DNA of 11,828 bases from Verrucomicrobia subdivision 3 bacterium UBA7542 (lineage in GTDB: Bacteria > Verrucomicrobiota > Verrucomicrobiia > Limisphaerales > UBA11358). Within the stretch, counting starts at the first letter, position 1, and the number at the start of each line of letters is the position of its first letter. The stretch lies in contig DLMG01000224.1 in NCBI GenBank assembly GCA_002479245.1, positions 1 through 11,828 on the forward strand, read 5' to 3'. Below the pieces are notes generated by a model that ran no database searches, was not told the DNA's origin, and saw only the letters and a list, made by a program, of their open reading frames with translations. The position numbers and the translations under genes were made by a program. Positions 1 through 6,663 of the stretch are shown in pieces.

Positions 1-1
1 A

Positions 2-334
2 TTTGGAAACACCCTCCATCGGGTTACCCTTCGGGGTCGCCAGTTGGATTTTACACCTACTGAAGCGGCCGTGCTTTACATACTGGTCCGGCATGCCGGG
101 AAACTGGTCCCGTGCAGGCATCTGCTCCGTTGCGTTTGGGGAAATGACCTGGAAAACAAGCTCCACGATCTTCACGTCTATATCCGCAGCCTCCGCCAAA
201 AGCTGAATGGAGCCGGCAACGAAAGCGTGATCCAAACCGAAGGCAGCACAGGCTATCGTCTCCTGCTTCCGGTGGATTGCCAACATGCCCCTTCCGAATC
301 AGTTTCGCCGGACATGAACTGCGCCATTGCCTGA
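2..334 (+). CDS. Response regulator, C-terminal winged-helix domain (KdpE/OmpR type), 5' truncated
   Basis: The frame is open from base 2 to a TGA at 332-334, giving 110 residues; the N-terminal receiver domain lies outside the window. The visible part is a typical Trans_reg_C DNA-binding domain: an LDFTPTEAAVLYILVRHAGK segment, a HLLRCVWG recognition-helix region, then HVYIRSLRQKL and a GYRLLLP wing. It closely resembles the E. coli KdpE pattern (LTPxE, HAGK, LRQKL, TExGxGYR). A tail of about 20 residues follows the wing. KdpE activates kdp transcription under K+ limitation with its sensor KdpD, and kdpABC lies just downstream, so KdpE is the likeliest identity. The family assignment is secure; the specific name is inferred from context, so no symbol is given. 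A TTG at 44 is internal, because the domain extends upstream of it. Confidence 0.85.
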   Translation, partial: FGNTLHRVTLRGRQLDFTPTEAAVLYILVRHAGKLVPCRHLLRCVWGNDLENKLHDLHVYIRSLRQKLNGAGNESVIQTEGSTGYRLLLPVDCQHAPSESVSPDMNCAIA

Positions 335-490
335 CCGGGTTCTCATCCTTTTCGGCCAGCCCGCGTAGTTAACTCCCTTGGAATATCACTGCAACAGCCC
401 TGATTGCCAGGATATGCCCGCGCCCCTTGATGGAATTTTAACGTTTCTTTCGCTTCTTTGAGTCTTTTTTGCGCTTCGCTGTTGAGGTTT

Positions 491-510
491 GCGCATCGTG
501 GTAAATGCGC
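491..510. promoter_or_regulatory. Inverted repeat GCGCAT-N8-ATGCGC, candidate enhancer site
   Basis: This is a perfect 6-bp inverted repeat with an 8-bp spacer in the 315-bp gap (335-649) between the response regulator and PII gene 1. Its centre lies about 118 bp upstream of the start predicted from the sigma-54 promoter at 591-607, a usual distance for a bacterial enhancer-binding protein such as NtrC. It does not match the classical NtrC half-site (TGCACC/GGTGCA) well, so the bound protein is unknown. The rest of the gap has no supportable gene. It holds T-rich tracts (about 432-475, and eight T at 520-527), which could suit a KdpE-like regulator, but that is speculative. Confidence 0.4.
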
Positions 511-590
511 GCCGCGTCATTTTTTTTGGCATCAAGTCTGAACAAAAACAATTCTCTGTGACACAACCATTTACGATTTTCCATACGAGG

Positions 591-607
591 CGGGCACGGT
601 CCTTGCA
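591..607 (+). promoter_or_regulatory. Sigma-54 (-24/-12) promoter for PII gene 1-kdpABC
   Basis: The sequence reads CGGGCACGGTCCTTGCA. The GGCACG (-24) and TTGC (-12) elements have the invariant GG (593-594) and GC (605-606) exactly 12 bp apart, as the RpoN consensus TGGCACG-N4-TTGCW requires. The only departure is G instead of T before the -24 GG. Predicted transcription start is near 618, leaving a leader of about 32 nt before the ATG at 650. Similar elements precede the other two PII genes. RpoN promoters need an AAA+ activator, probably NtrC-like here. Confidence 0.85.
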
Positions 608-624
608 AAAGGCTTATCCCAGTT

Positions 625-637
625 AAACTGACATTGA
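625..637 (+). repeat. 13-bp leader repeat, copy 1 (AAACTGACATTGA)
   Basis: This 13-mer is identical to the one at 1018-1030. Each copy ends 12 nt before an ATG (PII gene 1 here, kdpA there), so the position relative to the start codon is exactly conserved. Similarity continues past the repeat toward the start codon, with 7 of 12 positions matching. Neither leader has a Shine-Dalgarno sequence, so the element may act in translation or mRNA stability. Confidence 0.6.
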
Positions 638-646
638 GTGATTTGA

Positions 647-988
<342 letters not shown>

Positions 989-1017
989 AAAACAAAATTG
1001 AGTTTAGTGGCGCAATC

Positions 1018-1030
1018 AAACTGACATTGA
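1018..1030 (+). repeat. 13-bp leader repeat, copy 2, before kdpA
   Basis: This is the same AAACTGACATTGA as at 625-637, again ending 12 nt before a start codon (ATG 1043). The 54-bp PII-kdpA spacer contains no -24/-12 element, no terminator and no kdpF-like peptide. The repeat is therefore more likely a translation-initiation or RNA-level element, or the product of a local duplication, than a promoter. Confidence 0.55.
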
Positions 1031-1042
1031 ACGAATTGAATT

Positions 1043-2941
1043 ATGACAACAATCGAGATTATTCAGATAGTACTCTTCTTTGGCCTGGGCATCGCGCTGA
1101 CGCCGCCGGTTGGCCGGTTCATGTACAAGGTCTATACTGGCGAGAAAACCTTTCTCCACCCGATTCTCCAGCCGATTGAGAATCTCATCTACAAGCTGAC
1201 GGGAGTTGACCCGAAGGAGGAGATGACCTGGTTGAAATACCTCTGGGCTGTGCTGCTGTTTTCCACCGTCGGCTTCGTGGCAGACATGGCGCTCTTCATG
1301 ACGCAGAAATGGCTGCCGATGAATCCGCAACATTTGCCCAACTGCTCCTGGGACTTGGCGTTCATGCAGGCCTGGAGTTTCACTTGCAACGCGGACTGGC
1401 AGTCCTACGCGGGTGAGACGACCATGAGTTACTTTTCGCAGATCTTCGCCATCATGGTGCATCAATTTCTGAGCGGCTCGGTGGGGCTTGCCGTTTTGGT
1501 GGCGGTGGGGCGGGCGCTGAAGCGGGCCTCAATCAAGACCGTTGGCAATTTCTGGGCGGACCTGACCCGAGGCCTGCTCTACTTTGTCATCCCGCTCTGC
1601 GTGGTTTGGGCCATTCCACTCGCCTGGCAGGGCGTTCCGCAGACATTCAAGGCCTATCCAAATGCCCAACTCATGGAGCCATACACCACCCAGGTGCAGG
1701 CGACCGACGCAAAGGGGAATAACGTGATGACCAACATCCAATTGGTGTTGCAGGCCCCGAAGTTGGATGCGAAGGGCCAGCCAGTCATGGCCAACGGCGT
1801 TGCGGCCATGGTGGATGTGCCACAGATGGACGCGAAAGGCACGCCCATCATGACCAACGTGCCGGTCATGGTGGATGCGAAAGTGGACACCCAACCCATT
1901 CCAGTCGGGGCCGTGGCGTGCTTCGAGGCGATCAAGCAGCTCTTCACCAACGGTGGTGGCTGGTACAACGTGAACAGTGCGCACCCGTTTGAAAATCCCA
2001 CCCCGTTGACGAACTTCCTTGAGATGTTGGCGATCATTGTCGTGCCGATGGCCCAAGTCTATATGTTTGGCTTGCTGGTGGGTAACAAGAAACACGCCTG
2101 GACATTATTCAGCGTCATGCTCGCCCTGTTTTTCCTTTCCTTCGTCGGAGCCTGGTATTTCGAGTCGCAGCCAAACCCGGTGACGGGCAACGCTCTGGCG
2201 AACATGGAAGGCAAGGAACAAAGAATCGGGGTGATGAACAGCGTGCTTTGGGGAACCTCTTGCACCGCGATAGACAACGGCTCGGTCAATTCCATGCACG
2301 ACAGCTATATGCCGCTGGCCGGGATGATGCCGTTGTGGAACATCCTCGTCGGTGAAATGCTTTTCGGCGGCATTGGTTGCGGCATGTATTGCATGTTGTT
2401 TCACGTAATCATCACCGTCTTCATTGCCGGCCTGATGATCGGGCGAACCCCGGAGTATCTCGGCAAGAAACTGGATGCGTGGGTTGCGACTTGGGCGGTG
2501 ATTGGCGTACTGATTCCGAATGCCGCGTGTTTGCTTCCAACGGCTTTGGCCGTCGAGATACCGCAAGGCTTGTCCAGCATGGCCAACAACGGGCCGCACG
2601 GCTTGACCGAAGTCTTATACTGTTTCGGTGAGGCGGCGAACAACAATGGCAGCGCCTTTGCCGGACTGAACGCCAATACGCCGTTCTACAACATCGGCGC
2701 CGGCATCGTCATTTGGATCGGACGATTCATTCCCATCATATCCATACTGGCAATCGTGGGCCGGCTGGCTTCCAAGAAAACCGTCGAGGCTTCCTCCGGC
2801 ACGCTGCCGACTCATGGCTGGACGTTTGGCCTCACCTTGGCGGGAGTCATCACCATTGTCGCCGCGCTGACGTTCTTCCCGGCGCTTTGCCTGGGACCCA
2901 TCGTCGAGCATGGGTTGATGCTGGCGGGCCGGATGTTCTAA
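1043..2941 (+). CDS. kdpA: KdpA, K+-translocating subunit of the KdpFABC ATPase, with periplasmic insert
   Basis: KdpA is the channel-like subunit that selects K+ in the high-affinity KdpFABC pump of the inner membrane. The protein is 632 residues, about 75 longer than the usual ~557. The four pore-loop regions are recognisable: NADWQSYAGETTMSYFSQ; EAIKQLFTNGGGWYNVNSAHPFENP, with filter glycines at 304-306; AIDNGSVNSMHDSY with GEMLFGGIGCGMY; and GEAANNNGSAFAGLNANTPF. The conserved C-terminal SSGTLPTHG segment is also present. The extra length lies at about residues 210-285, just before the second pore loop and so on the periplasmic side; it contains three tandem repeats (separate entry). The gene is 54 bp after PII gene 1 and 27 bp before kdpB. 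No kdpF is visible, but KdpF is small and easily missed or dispensable. The start is the first ATG of the frame giving the expected N-terminus. Confidence 0.97.
   Translation: MTTIEIIQIVLFFGLGIALTPPVGRFMYKVYTGEKTFLHPILQPIENLIYKLTGVDPKEEMTWLKYLWAVLLFSTVGFVADMALFMTQKWLPMNPQHLPNCSWDLAFMQAWSFTCNADWQSYAGETTMSYFSQIFAIMVHQFLSGSVGLAVLVAVGRALKRASIKTVGNFWADLTRGLLYFVIPLCVVWAIPLAWQGVPQTFKAYPNAQLMEPYTTQVQATDAKGNNVMTNIQLVLQAPKLDAKGQPVMANGVAAMVDVPQMDAKGTPIMTNVPVMVDAKVDTQPIPVGAVACFEAIKQLFTNGGGWYNVNSAHPFENPTPLTNFLEMLAIIVVPMAQVYMFGLLVGNKKHAWTLFSVMLALFFLSFVGAWYFESQPNPVTGNALANMEGKEQRIGVMNSVLWGTSCTAIDNGSVNSMHDSYMPLAGMMPLWNILVGEMLFGGIGCGMYCMLFHVIITVFIAGLMIGRTPEYLGKKLDAWVATWAVIGVLIPNAACLLPTALAVEIPQGLSSMANNGPHGLTEVLYCFGEAANNNGSAFAGLNANTPFYNIGAGIVIWIGRFIPIISILAIVGRLASKKTVEASSGTLPTHGWTFGLTLAGVITIVAALTFFPALCLGPIVEHGLMLAGRMF
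1706..1888 (+). repeat. Three tandem ~20-residue repeats inside KdpA
   Basis: Residues 222, 242 and 263 of KdpA each begin a unit with the pattern DAKG-x-x-V/I-M-T/A-N (DAKGNNVMTN, DAKGQPVMAN, DAKGTPIMTN), spaced 20 and 21 codons apart. They form most of the lineage-specific insertion before the TNGGG pore loop. The DNA copies have diverged, so this is an old in-frame duplication rather than a recent slippage event. Its function is unknown. Confidence 0.85.
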
Positions 2942-2968
2942 ACCATCCAAATTTTTCAACAAATACAT

Positions 2969-5146
2969 ATGAGCACAAAAGTCGAATTCAAATATTCGGA
3001 ATTGTTCCGGCAGGCGGTGATTGACGCGTTCAAAAAGCTGCATCCGCGCGACGAAATCAAGAATCTGGTGATGTTCGTCGTGTGGCTCGGCTCCATCTGG
3101 ACGACGATCATTCTGTTCCTGCCCGGCCAGTTCAATCTGTTTAACATCCAGATTTGCTTCTGGCTGTGGTTCACCTGCCTGTTCGCGAATTTTGCCGAGG
3201 CCATGGCCGAAGGCCGGGGCAAGGCCCACGCCGATGCCCTCAAGAAAATGCGCACGAAGACCATGGCCCGCGCGCTGGTAAATGGCAAAGAAGTTCAGGT
3301 CGCCAGCTCTGATCTGAAAGTGGGCGACTATTTTGTATGCGAAGCCGGGGAATTGATTCCCGCCGACGGTGAAATTGAAGAAGGAATCGCCACGGTGGAT
3401 GAATCGGCGATTACAGGCGAGTCGGCGCCCGTGGTGCGTGAAAGCGGTGGAGACCGCAGCGCAGTGACCGGAGGCACCCGGGTGCTGAGCGACCGGATCG
3501 TTGTGCGAGTCACCGCCGAATCCGGCAATTCGTTTCTCGACCGGATGATTTCGATGATTGAAGGCGCTCGCCGGCAGAAAACGCCAAATGAAATCGCGCT
3601 GAATATTGTGTTGGTCAGCCTCACGGCGCTTTTCATCGTCGTCGTCTTCGTGCTGCCGCCTTACGCCCATTACAACGAAGCTCAGGCCGGTCAGAAGGGT
3701 GTGGTGTTGACTTCCATTCCCGTGCTGCTGGCGCTGATCGTTTGTTTGATCCCGACGACCATCGGCGGACTTTTGAGCGCCATCGGCATCGCCGGCATAG
3801 ACCGTTTGATGCGCCGCAACGTCCTGGCGACGAGCGGCCGGGCAGTCGAGGCTGCGGGCGACGTGGACGTGCTGCTGCTCGACAAGACCGGGACGATCAC
3901 ACTCGGCAATCGTCAAGCGACGGAATTCATTCCCGCTCCGGGCGTCAAAGTGCAGGAGCTTGCCGAAGCCGCGCAACTTGCCTCGCTGGCCGATGAAACG
4001 CCCGAGGGCCGTTCCATCGCCGTCCTGGCAAAAGAGAAATATGGTCTGCGCGGCCAGGAAGTGGCCGAACGATTCGCGACTTTCGTGCCCTTCACGGCAC
4101 AAACACGAATGAGCGGCGTGGACCTTTACGCCGAACCACAACTCCAGCCCGACCTAAGGGAGCGCGGCCTGGCTATAGCCGGCCATTCAACAGTCCTTGC
4201 GGCGCCACAGTTGTTGGCAACCGAGCCTGCGGCACACCCAATCCGTAGCATTCGCAAAGGCGCAGCCGAGGCGGTGGCCAAACTTGTGAAAGAGAATGGC
4301 GGATCAGTGGATCAAAGCGTGATGAACAGGGTGGACGACATTTCACGACAAGGCGGCACCCCGCTGTTGGTGGCCGACGGAGCCCGGCTGCTCGGGGTCA
4401 TTCAACTCAAAGACATTGTCAAAGGCGGCATCAAAGAACGCTTCGCGCAACTCCGCAAGATGGGCATCAGCACGGTCATGATCACCGGGGACAATCCGCT
4501 GACCGCGGCCGCGATTGCCGCCGAGGCCGGGGTGGACGATTACATTGCGCAGGCGAAGCCGGAGGACAAGCTCGCCCGCATCCGCAAGGAACAGGAAGGC
4601 GGCAAACTGATCGCGATGATCGGCGACGGCACCAACGACGCACCCGCTCTGGCGCAGGCCGATGTGGGCGTGGCCATGAACACCGGCACCCAGGCAGCGC
4701 GCGAAGCCGGCAACATGGTGGACCTGGACAGCAATCCGACCAAGCTCATCGAGGTGGTCGAGATCGGCAAGCAGTTGCTCATGACGCGCGGCGCGCTGAC
4801 CACGTTCAGCATTGCCAACGACGTATCGAAGTATTTCGCAATCTTGCCGGCGATGTTTGGGCTGCTTTACGCCACCGCCGTCGGTGGACGCGGCCCGCTC
4901 GACAAGTTGAACATCATGTATCTGCACTCGCCGCAGAGCGCGATCCTGGCGGCGGTAATCTTTAACGCACTGATCATCGTGGCGCTGATTCCCCTGGCGT
5001 TGAAAGGTGTGAAATACCGCCCGCTCGGCGCGGCAGTGATTTTGCGCAACAACATGCTGATTTATGGTATTGGCGGCATCATCGTGCCGTTCATATTCAT
5101 CAAGCTGATTGATGTGTTGCTGGTGTTGGTTCACCTGGCACCTTGA
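2969..5146 (+). CDS. kdpB: KdpB, P-type ATPase catalytic subunit of KdpFABC
   Basis: KdpB hydrolyses ATP to drive K+ import through KdpA. Visible landmarks in its 725 residues are: the actuator motif TGES ending at Ser152, equivalent to the inhibitory phospho-serine (Ser162) of E. coli KdpB; the membrane segment [19 protein letters not shown]; the phosphorylation motif DKTGTIT with catalytic Asp305; FTAQTRMSG and IRKG (K430) in the nucleotide-binding domain; [14 protein letters not shown]; and the hinge [20 protein letters not shown]. The C-terminus follows E. coli closely ([32 protein letters not shown]). It is longer than the usual ~680 residues, mainly through an insert at about 386-426, between MSG and IRKG. 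The ATG at 2969 follows an A/T-rich leader lacking a Shine-Dalgarno sequence. Confidence 0.97.
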   Translation: MSTKVEFKYSELFRQAVIDAFKKLHPRDEIKNLVMFVVWLGSIWTTIILFLPGQFNLFNIQICFWLWFTCLFANFAEAMAEGRGKAHADALKKMRTKTMARALVNGKEVQVASSDLKVGDYFVCEAGELIPADGEIEEGIATVDESAITGESAPVVRESGGDRSAVTGGTRVLSDRIVVRVTAESGNSFLDRMISMIEGARRQKTPNEIALNIVLVSLTALFIVVVFVLPPYAHYNEAQAGQKGVVLTSIPVLLALIVCLIPTTIGGLLSAIGIAGIDRLMRRNVLATSGRAVEAAGDVDVLLLDKTGTITLGNRQATEFIPAPGVKVQELAEAAQLASLADETPEGRSIAVLAKEKYGLRGQEVAERFATFVPFTAQTRMSGVDLYAEPQLQPDLRERGLAIAGHSTVLAAPQLLATEPAAHPIRSIRKGAAEAVAKLVKENGGSVDQSVMNRVDDISRQGGTPLLVADGARLLGVIQLKDIVKGGIKERFAQLRKMGISTVMITGDNPLTAAAIAAEAGVDDYIAQAKPEDKLARIRKEQEGGKLIAMIGDGTNDAPALAQADVGVAMNTGTQAAREAGNMVDLDSNPTKLIEVVEIGKQLLMTRGALTTFSIANDVSKYFAILPAMFGLLYATAVGGRGPLDKLNIMYLHSPQSAILAAVIFNALIIVALIPLALKGVKYRPLGAAVILRNNMLIYGIGGIIVPFIFIKLIDVLLVLVHLAP

Positions 5147-5172
5147 TGTCGCTGATGCCGAAAATTACAAAC

Positions 5173-5177
5173 GAGGA
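5173..5177 (+). promoter_or_regulatory. Shine-Dalgarno sequence of kdpC (GAGGA)
   Basis: GAGGA ends 6 nt before the ATG at 5184. It decides the kdpC start: the frame is open upstream into kdpB, but the residues there are cysteine/tryptophan-rich and not KdpC-like. It is the only clear Shine-Dalgarno sequence among the start sites in this window; the other genes have A/C-rich, AG-poor leaders. Confidence 0.75.
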
Positions 5178-5183
5178 AATACT

Positions 5184-5792
5184 ATGATCAAACTTATTAC
5201 CCAATCCGTAAGGCAGACTATTTTGTGGAGTGTCGTGGCCGGAGTCCTGTATCCGGTCGTCATGACGATCTTCGCGCAGGTTGCATTTCACAACCAGGCC
5301 AACGGGAGTCTGGTGGAAAAGGACGGCAAGATTATTGGCTCCGCGCTGTTGGCGCAGCAGTTCCAGGGCACCAATTACTTCTGGCCGCGGCCGTCAGCCT
5401 GCAGCTATGGCACGGGGCCATCGGGCATCACGGCGTCCAGTGGCAGCAACCTGGGGCCCACCAGCGGGCCTTTGTATACGAATGTCATGAACAATATCGC
5501 GGCCTTCATCAGCGGGAACAACCTGCCGACGAATACCATTGTCCCGGCGGATATGGTTTTTGCCTCCGCCAGCGGCCTTGATCCGCATATCAGCCCCGAA
5601 GCCGCGCGGCTTCAGATCTCTCGCGTCGCCGCCTCGCGTGGCATGAGCGAGGACAAAATCAAGGCACTCGTCGATCAATTCACCGAGCCGCCGCAGTGGG
5701 GGTTTCTCGGCCAGGCGCGAGTGAATGTTTTGCTGCTGAATGTCGCCCTCGACAAAGCCCAAGCCGAAACTGGCGCACCAGCCAAAGGCTGA
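5184..5792 (+). CDS. kdpC: KdpC, accessory subunit of the KdpFABC K+ ATPase
   Basis: KdpC is a single-span inner-membrane protein that stabilises the KdpAB complex and assists nucleotide binding. It has 202 residues (usual ~190). One N-terminal membrane helix lies at about residues 12-32 (TILWSVVAGVLYPVVMTIFAQ). The family motifs follow: GSALLAQQFQGTNYFWPRPSA, SSGSNLGPTS, ASASGLDPHISPEAARLQISRVA and the C-terminal GQARVNVLLLNVALDKA. The gene starts 37 bp after kdpB, completing the A-B-C order. A short alanine/glycine-rich tail ends the protein. No clear terminator is seen after the TGA at 5790-5792, so the end of this operon is uncertain. Confidence 0.96.
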   Translation: MIKLITQSVRQTILWSVVAGVLYPVVMTIFAQVAFHNQANGSLVEKDGKIIGSALLAQQFQGTNYFWPRPSACSYGTGPSGITASSGSNLGPTSGPLYTNVMNNIAAFISGNNLPTNTIVPADMVFASASGLDPHISPEAARLQISRVAASRGMSEDKIKALVDQFTEPPQWGFLGQARVNVLLLNVALDKAQAETGAPAKG

Positions 5793-6160
5793 TGATGCGC
5801 GTGTGAATCGATCAGAAGCGAGGCTGCCTTGGATGTCGAACGGCAATAGACGGCCTGGCCGGGGTAGTCCGACGAATCCAGCTTGTTAGGACGGTATCGT
5901 AATACGGCAGATCAATCAGGGCGATGACCGGTTGCAAGTGATACACCCACTTGGGCCCATCCCGGCTCCGTAAATTTCTCCACGGATTATTAATAACGTT
6001 GCTCACATTTTCGTTCGCTGGTGCGCTGGCGAAAATTTTATCGGCTGGGCAAAAGGAAACAGAGATGGCGGGATTTTTGAACGGCATCAAATTGTTTATA
6101 CCCAAGAAATACCGTTGTAAACAGGGCGTTTTGTGCGTTTTCGCCTGGCGGTTCCACCAA
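5793..6160. other. Intergenic region without a supportable gene
   Basis: About 370 bp separate kdpC from the next sigma-54 promoter. Open frames exist on both strands: a minus-strand one at 5812-6105 and a plus-strand one at 5951-6193 with a hydrophobic stretch. Neither has a recognisable domain or a good start, and the plus-strand one runs through the promoter at 6161-6177. There is a short A/T palindrome TTATTAATAA at 5987-5996 and an inverted repeat at 6007-6036. The region may hold regulatory DNA and a decayed gene; I cannot assign it. Confidence 0.4.
6007..6036. promoter_or_regulatory. Inverted repeat ATTTTCG-N16-CGAAAAT upstream of PII gene 2
   Basis: The 7-bp arms at 6007-6013 and 6030-6036 are perfect. 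The spacer contains a second, smaller inverted pair (TCGC 6015-6018, GCGA 6029-6032) and a GGTGCGC. The centre is about 167 bp upstream of the start predicted from the -24/-12 element at 6161-6177, so it could be an activator (enhancer) site. No known consensus is matched. Confidence 0.3.
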
Positions 6161-6177
6161 CTGGCATCACCGTTGCT
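6161..6177 (+). promoter_or_regulatory. Sigma-54 (-24/-12) promoter for PII gene 2 and APC permease
   Basis: CTGGCATCACCGTTGCT fits the RpoN consensus YTGGCAY-N5-TTGCW, with GG (6163-6164) and GC (6175-6176) 12 bp apart. Predicted start is near 6188, about 59 nt before the ATG at 6247. It differs from the PII gene 3 promoter (11032-11048) at only 2 of 17 positions. An IHF-like GGCATCAA stretch lies about 100 bp upstream of the predicted start (6083-6090), but the full IHF consensus is not met. Confidence 0.9.
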
Positions 6178-6231
6178 AAGCGGGGGTGGCTGAGTTCAGC
6201 CAAACGCAAGTGTAGTTGAAGAATTGAATGA

Positions 6232-6585
<354 letters not shown>

Positions 6586-6630
6586 CCAGCTAACGTAGAA
6601 ACCAAATAAACCAGCAAACCAGAAACAGTT

Positions 6631-6663
6631 AAACGAACCAACAAGTATGACAAACGAACCAAC
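6631..6663 (+). repeat. 12-bp direct repeat AAACGAACCAAC flanking the permease start codon
   Basis: The two perfect copies are at 6631-6642 and 6652-6663, with a 21-bp period. The ATG of the APC permease (6647) lies between them, so the second copy is inside the coding region. The whole 61-bp leader is A/C-rich with no Shine-Dalgarno sequence. It could be a small duplication, or a binding site for a protein or RNA controlling translation. Confidence 0.6.

Noticed and set aside
989..1042. A kdpF gene between PII 1 and kdpA
   Set aside because: The 54-bp spacer cannot encode the usual ~29-residue hydrophobic KdpF peptide.
2615..4141. Minus-strand open frame of 508 codons opposite kdpA/kdpB
   Set aside because: It is antisense to two certain genes, rich in His, Arg, Gln and Asp with no domain or membrane pattern; it is a codon-bias shadow of the plus-strand genes.
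5109..5183. Upstream extension of kdpC into kdpB
   Set aside because: The extra residues are Cys/Trp-rich and unlike KdpC; the ATG at 5184 has a good GAGGA ribosome binding site.
5812..6105. Minus-strand 97-codon frame in the kdpC-PII 2 gap
   Set aside because: No family recognised and no supported start; it could be a remnant, but I cannot support a gene call.
5951..6193. Plus-strand 80-codon frame with a possible membrane segment
   Set aside because: It needs a TTG start without a ribosome binding site and runs through the strong -24/-12 promoter at 6161-6177. Kept only as a weak possibility in the intergenic entry.
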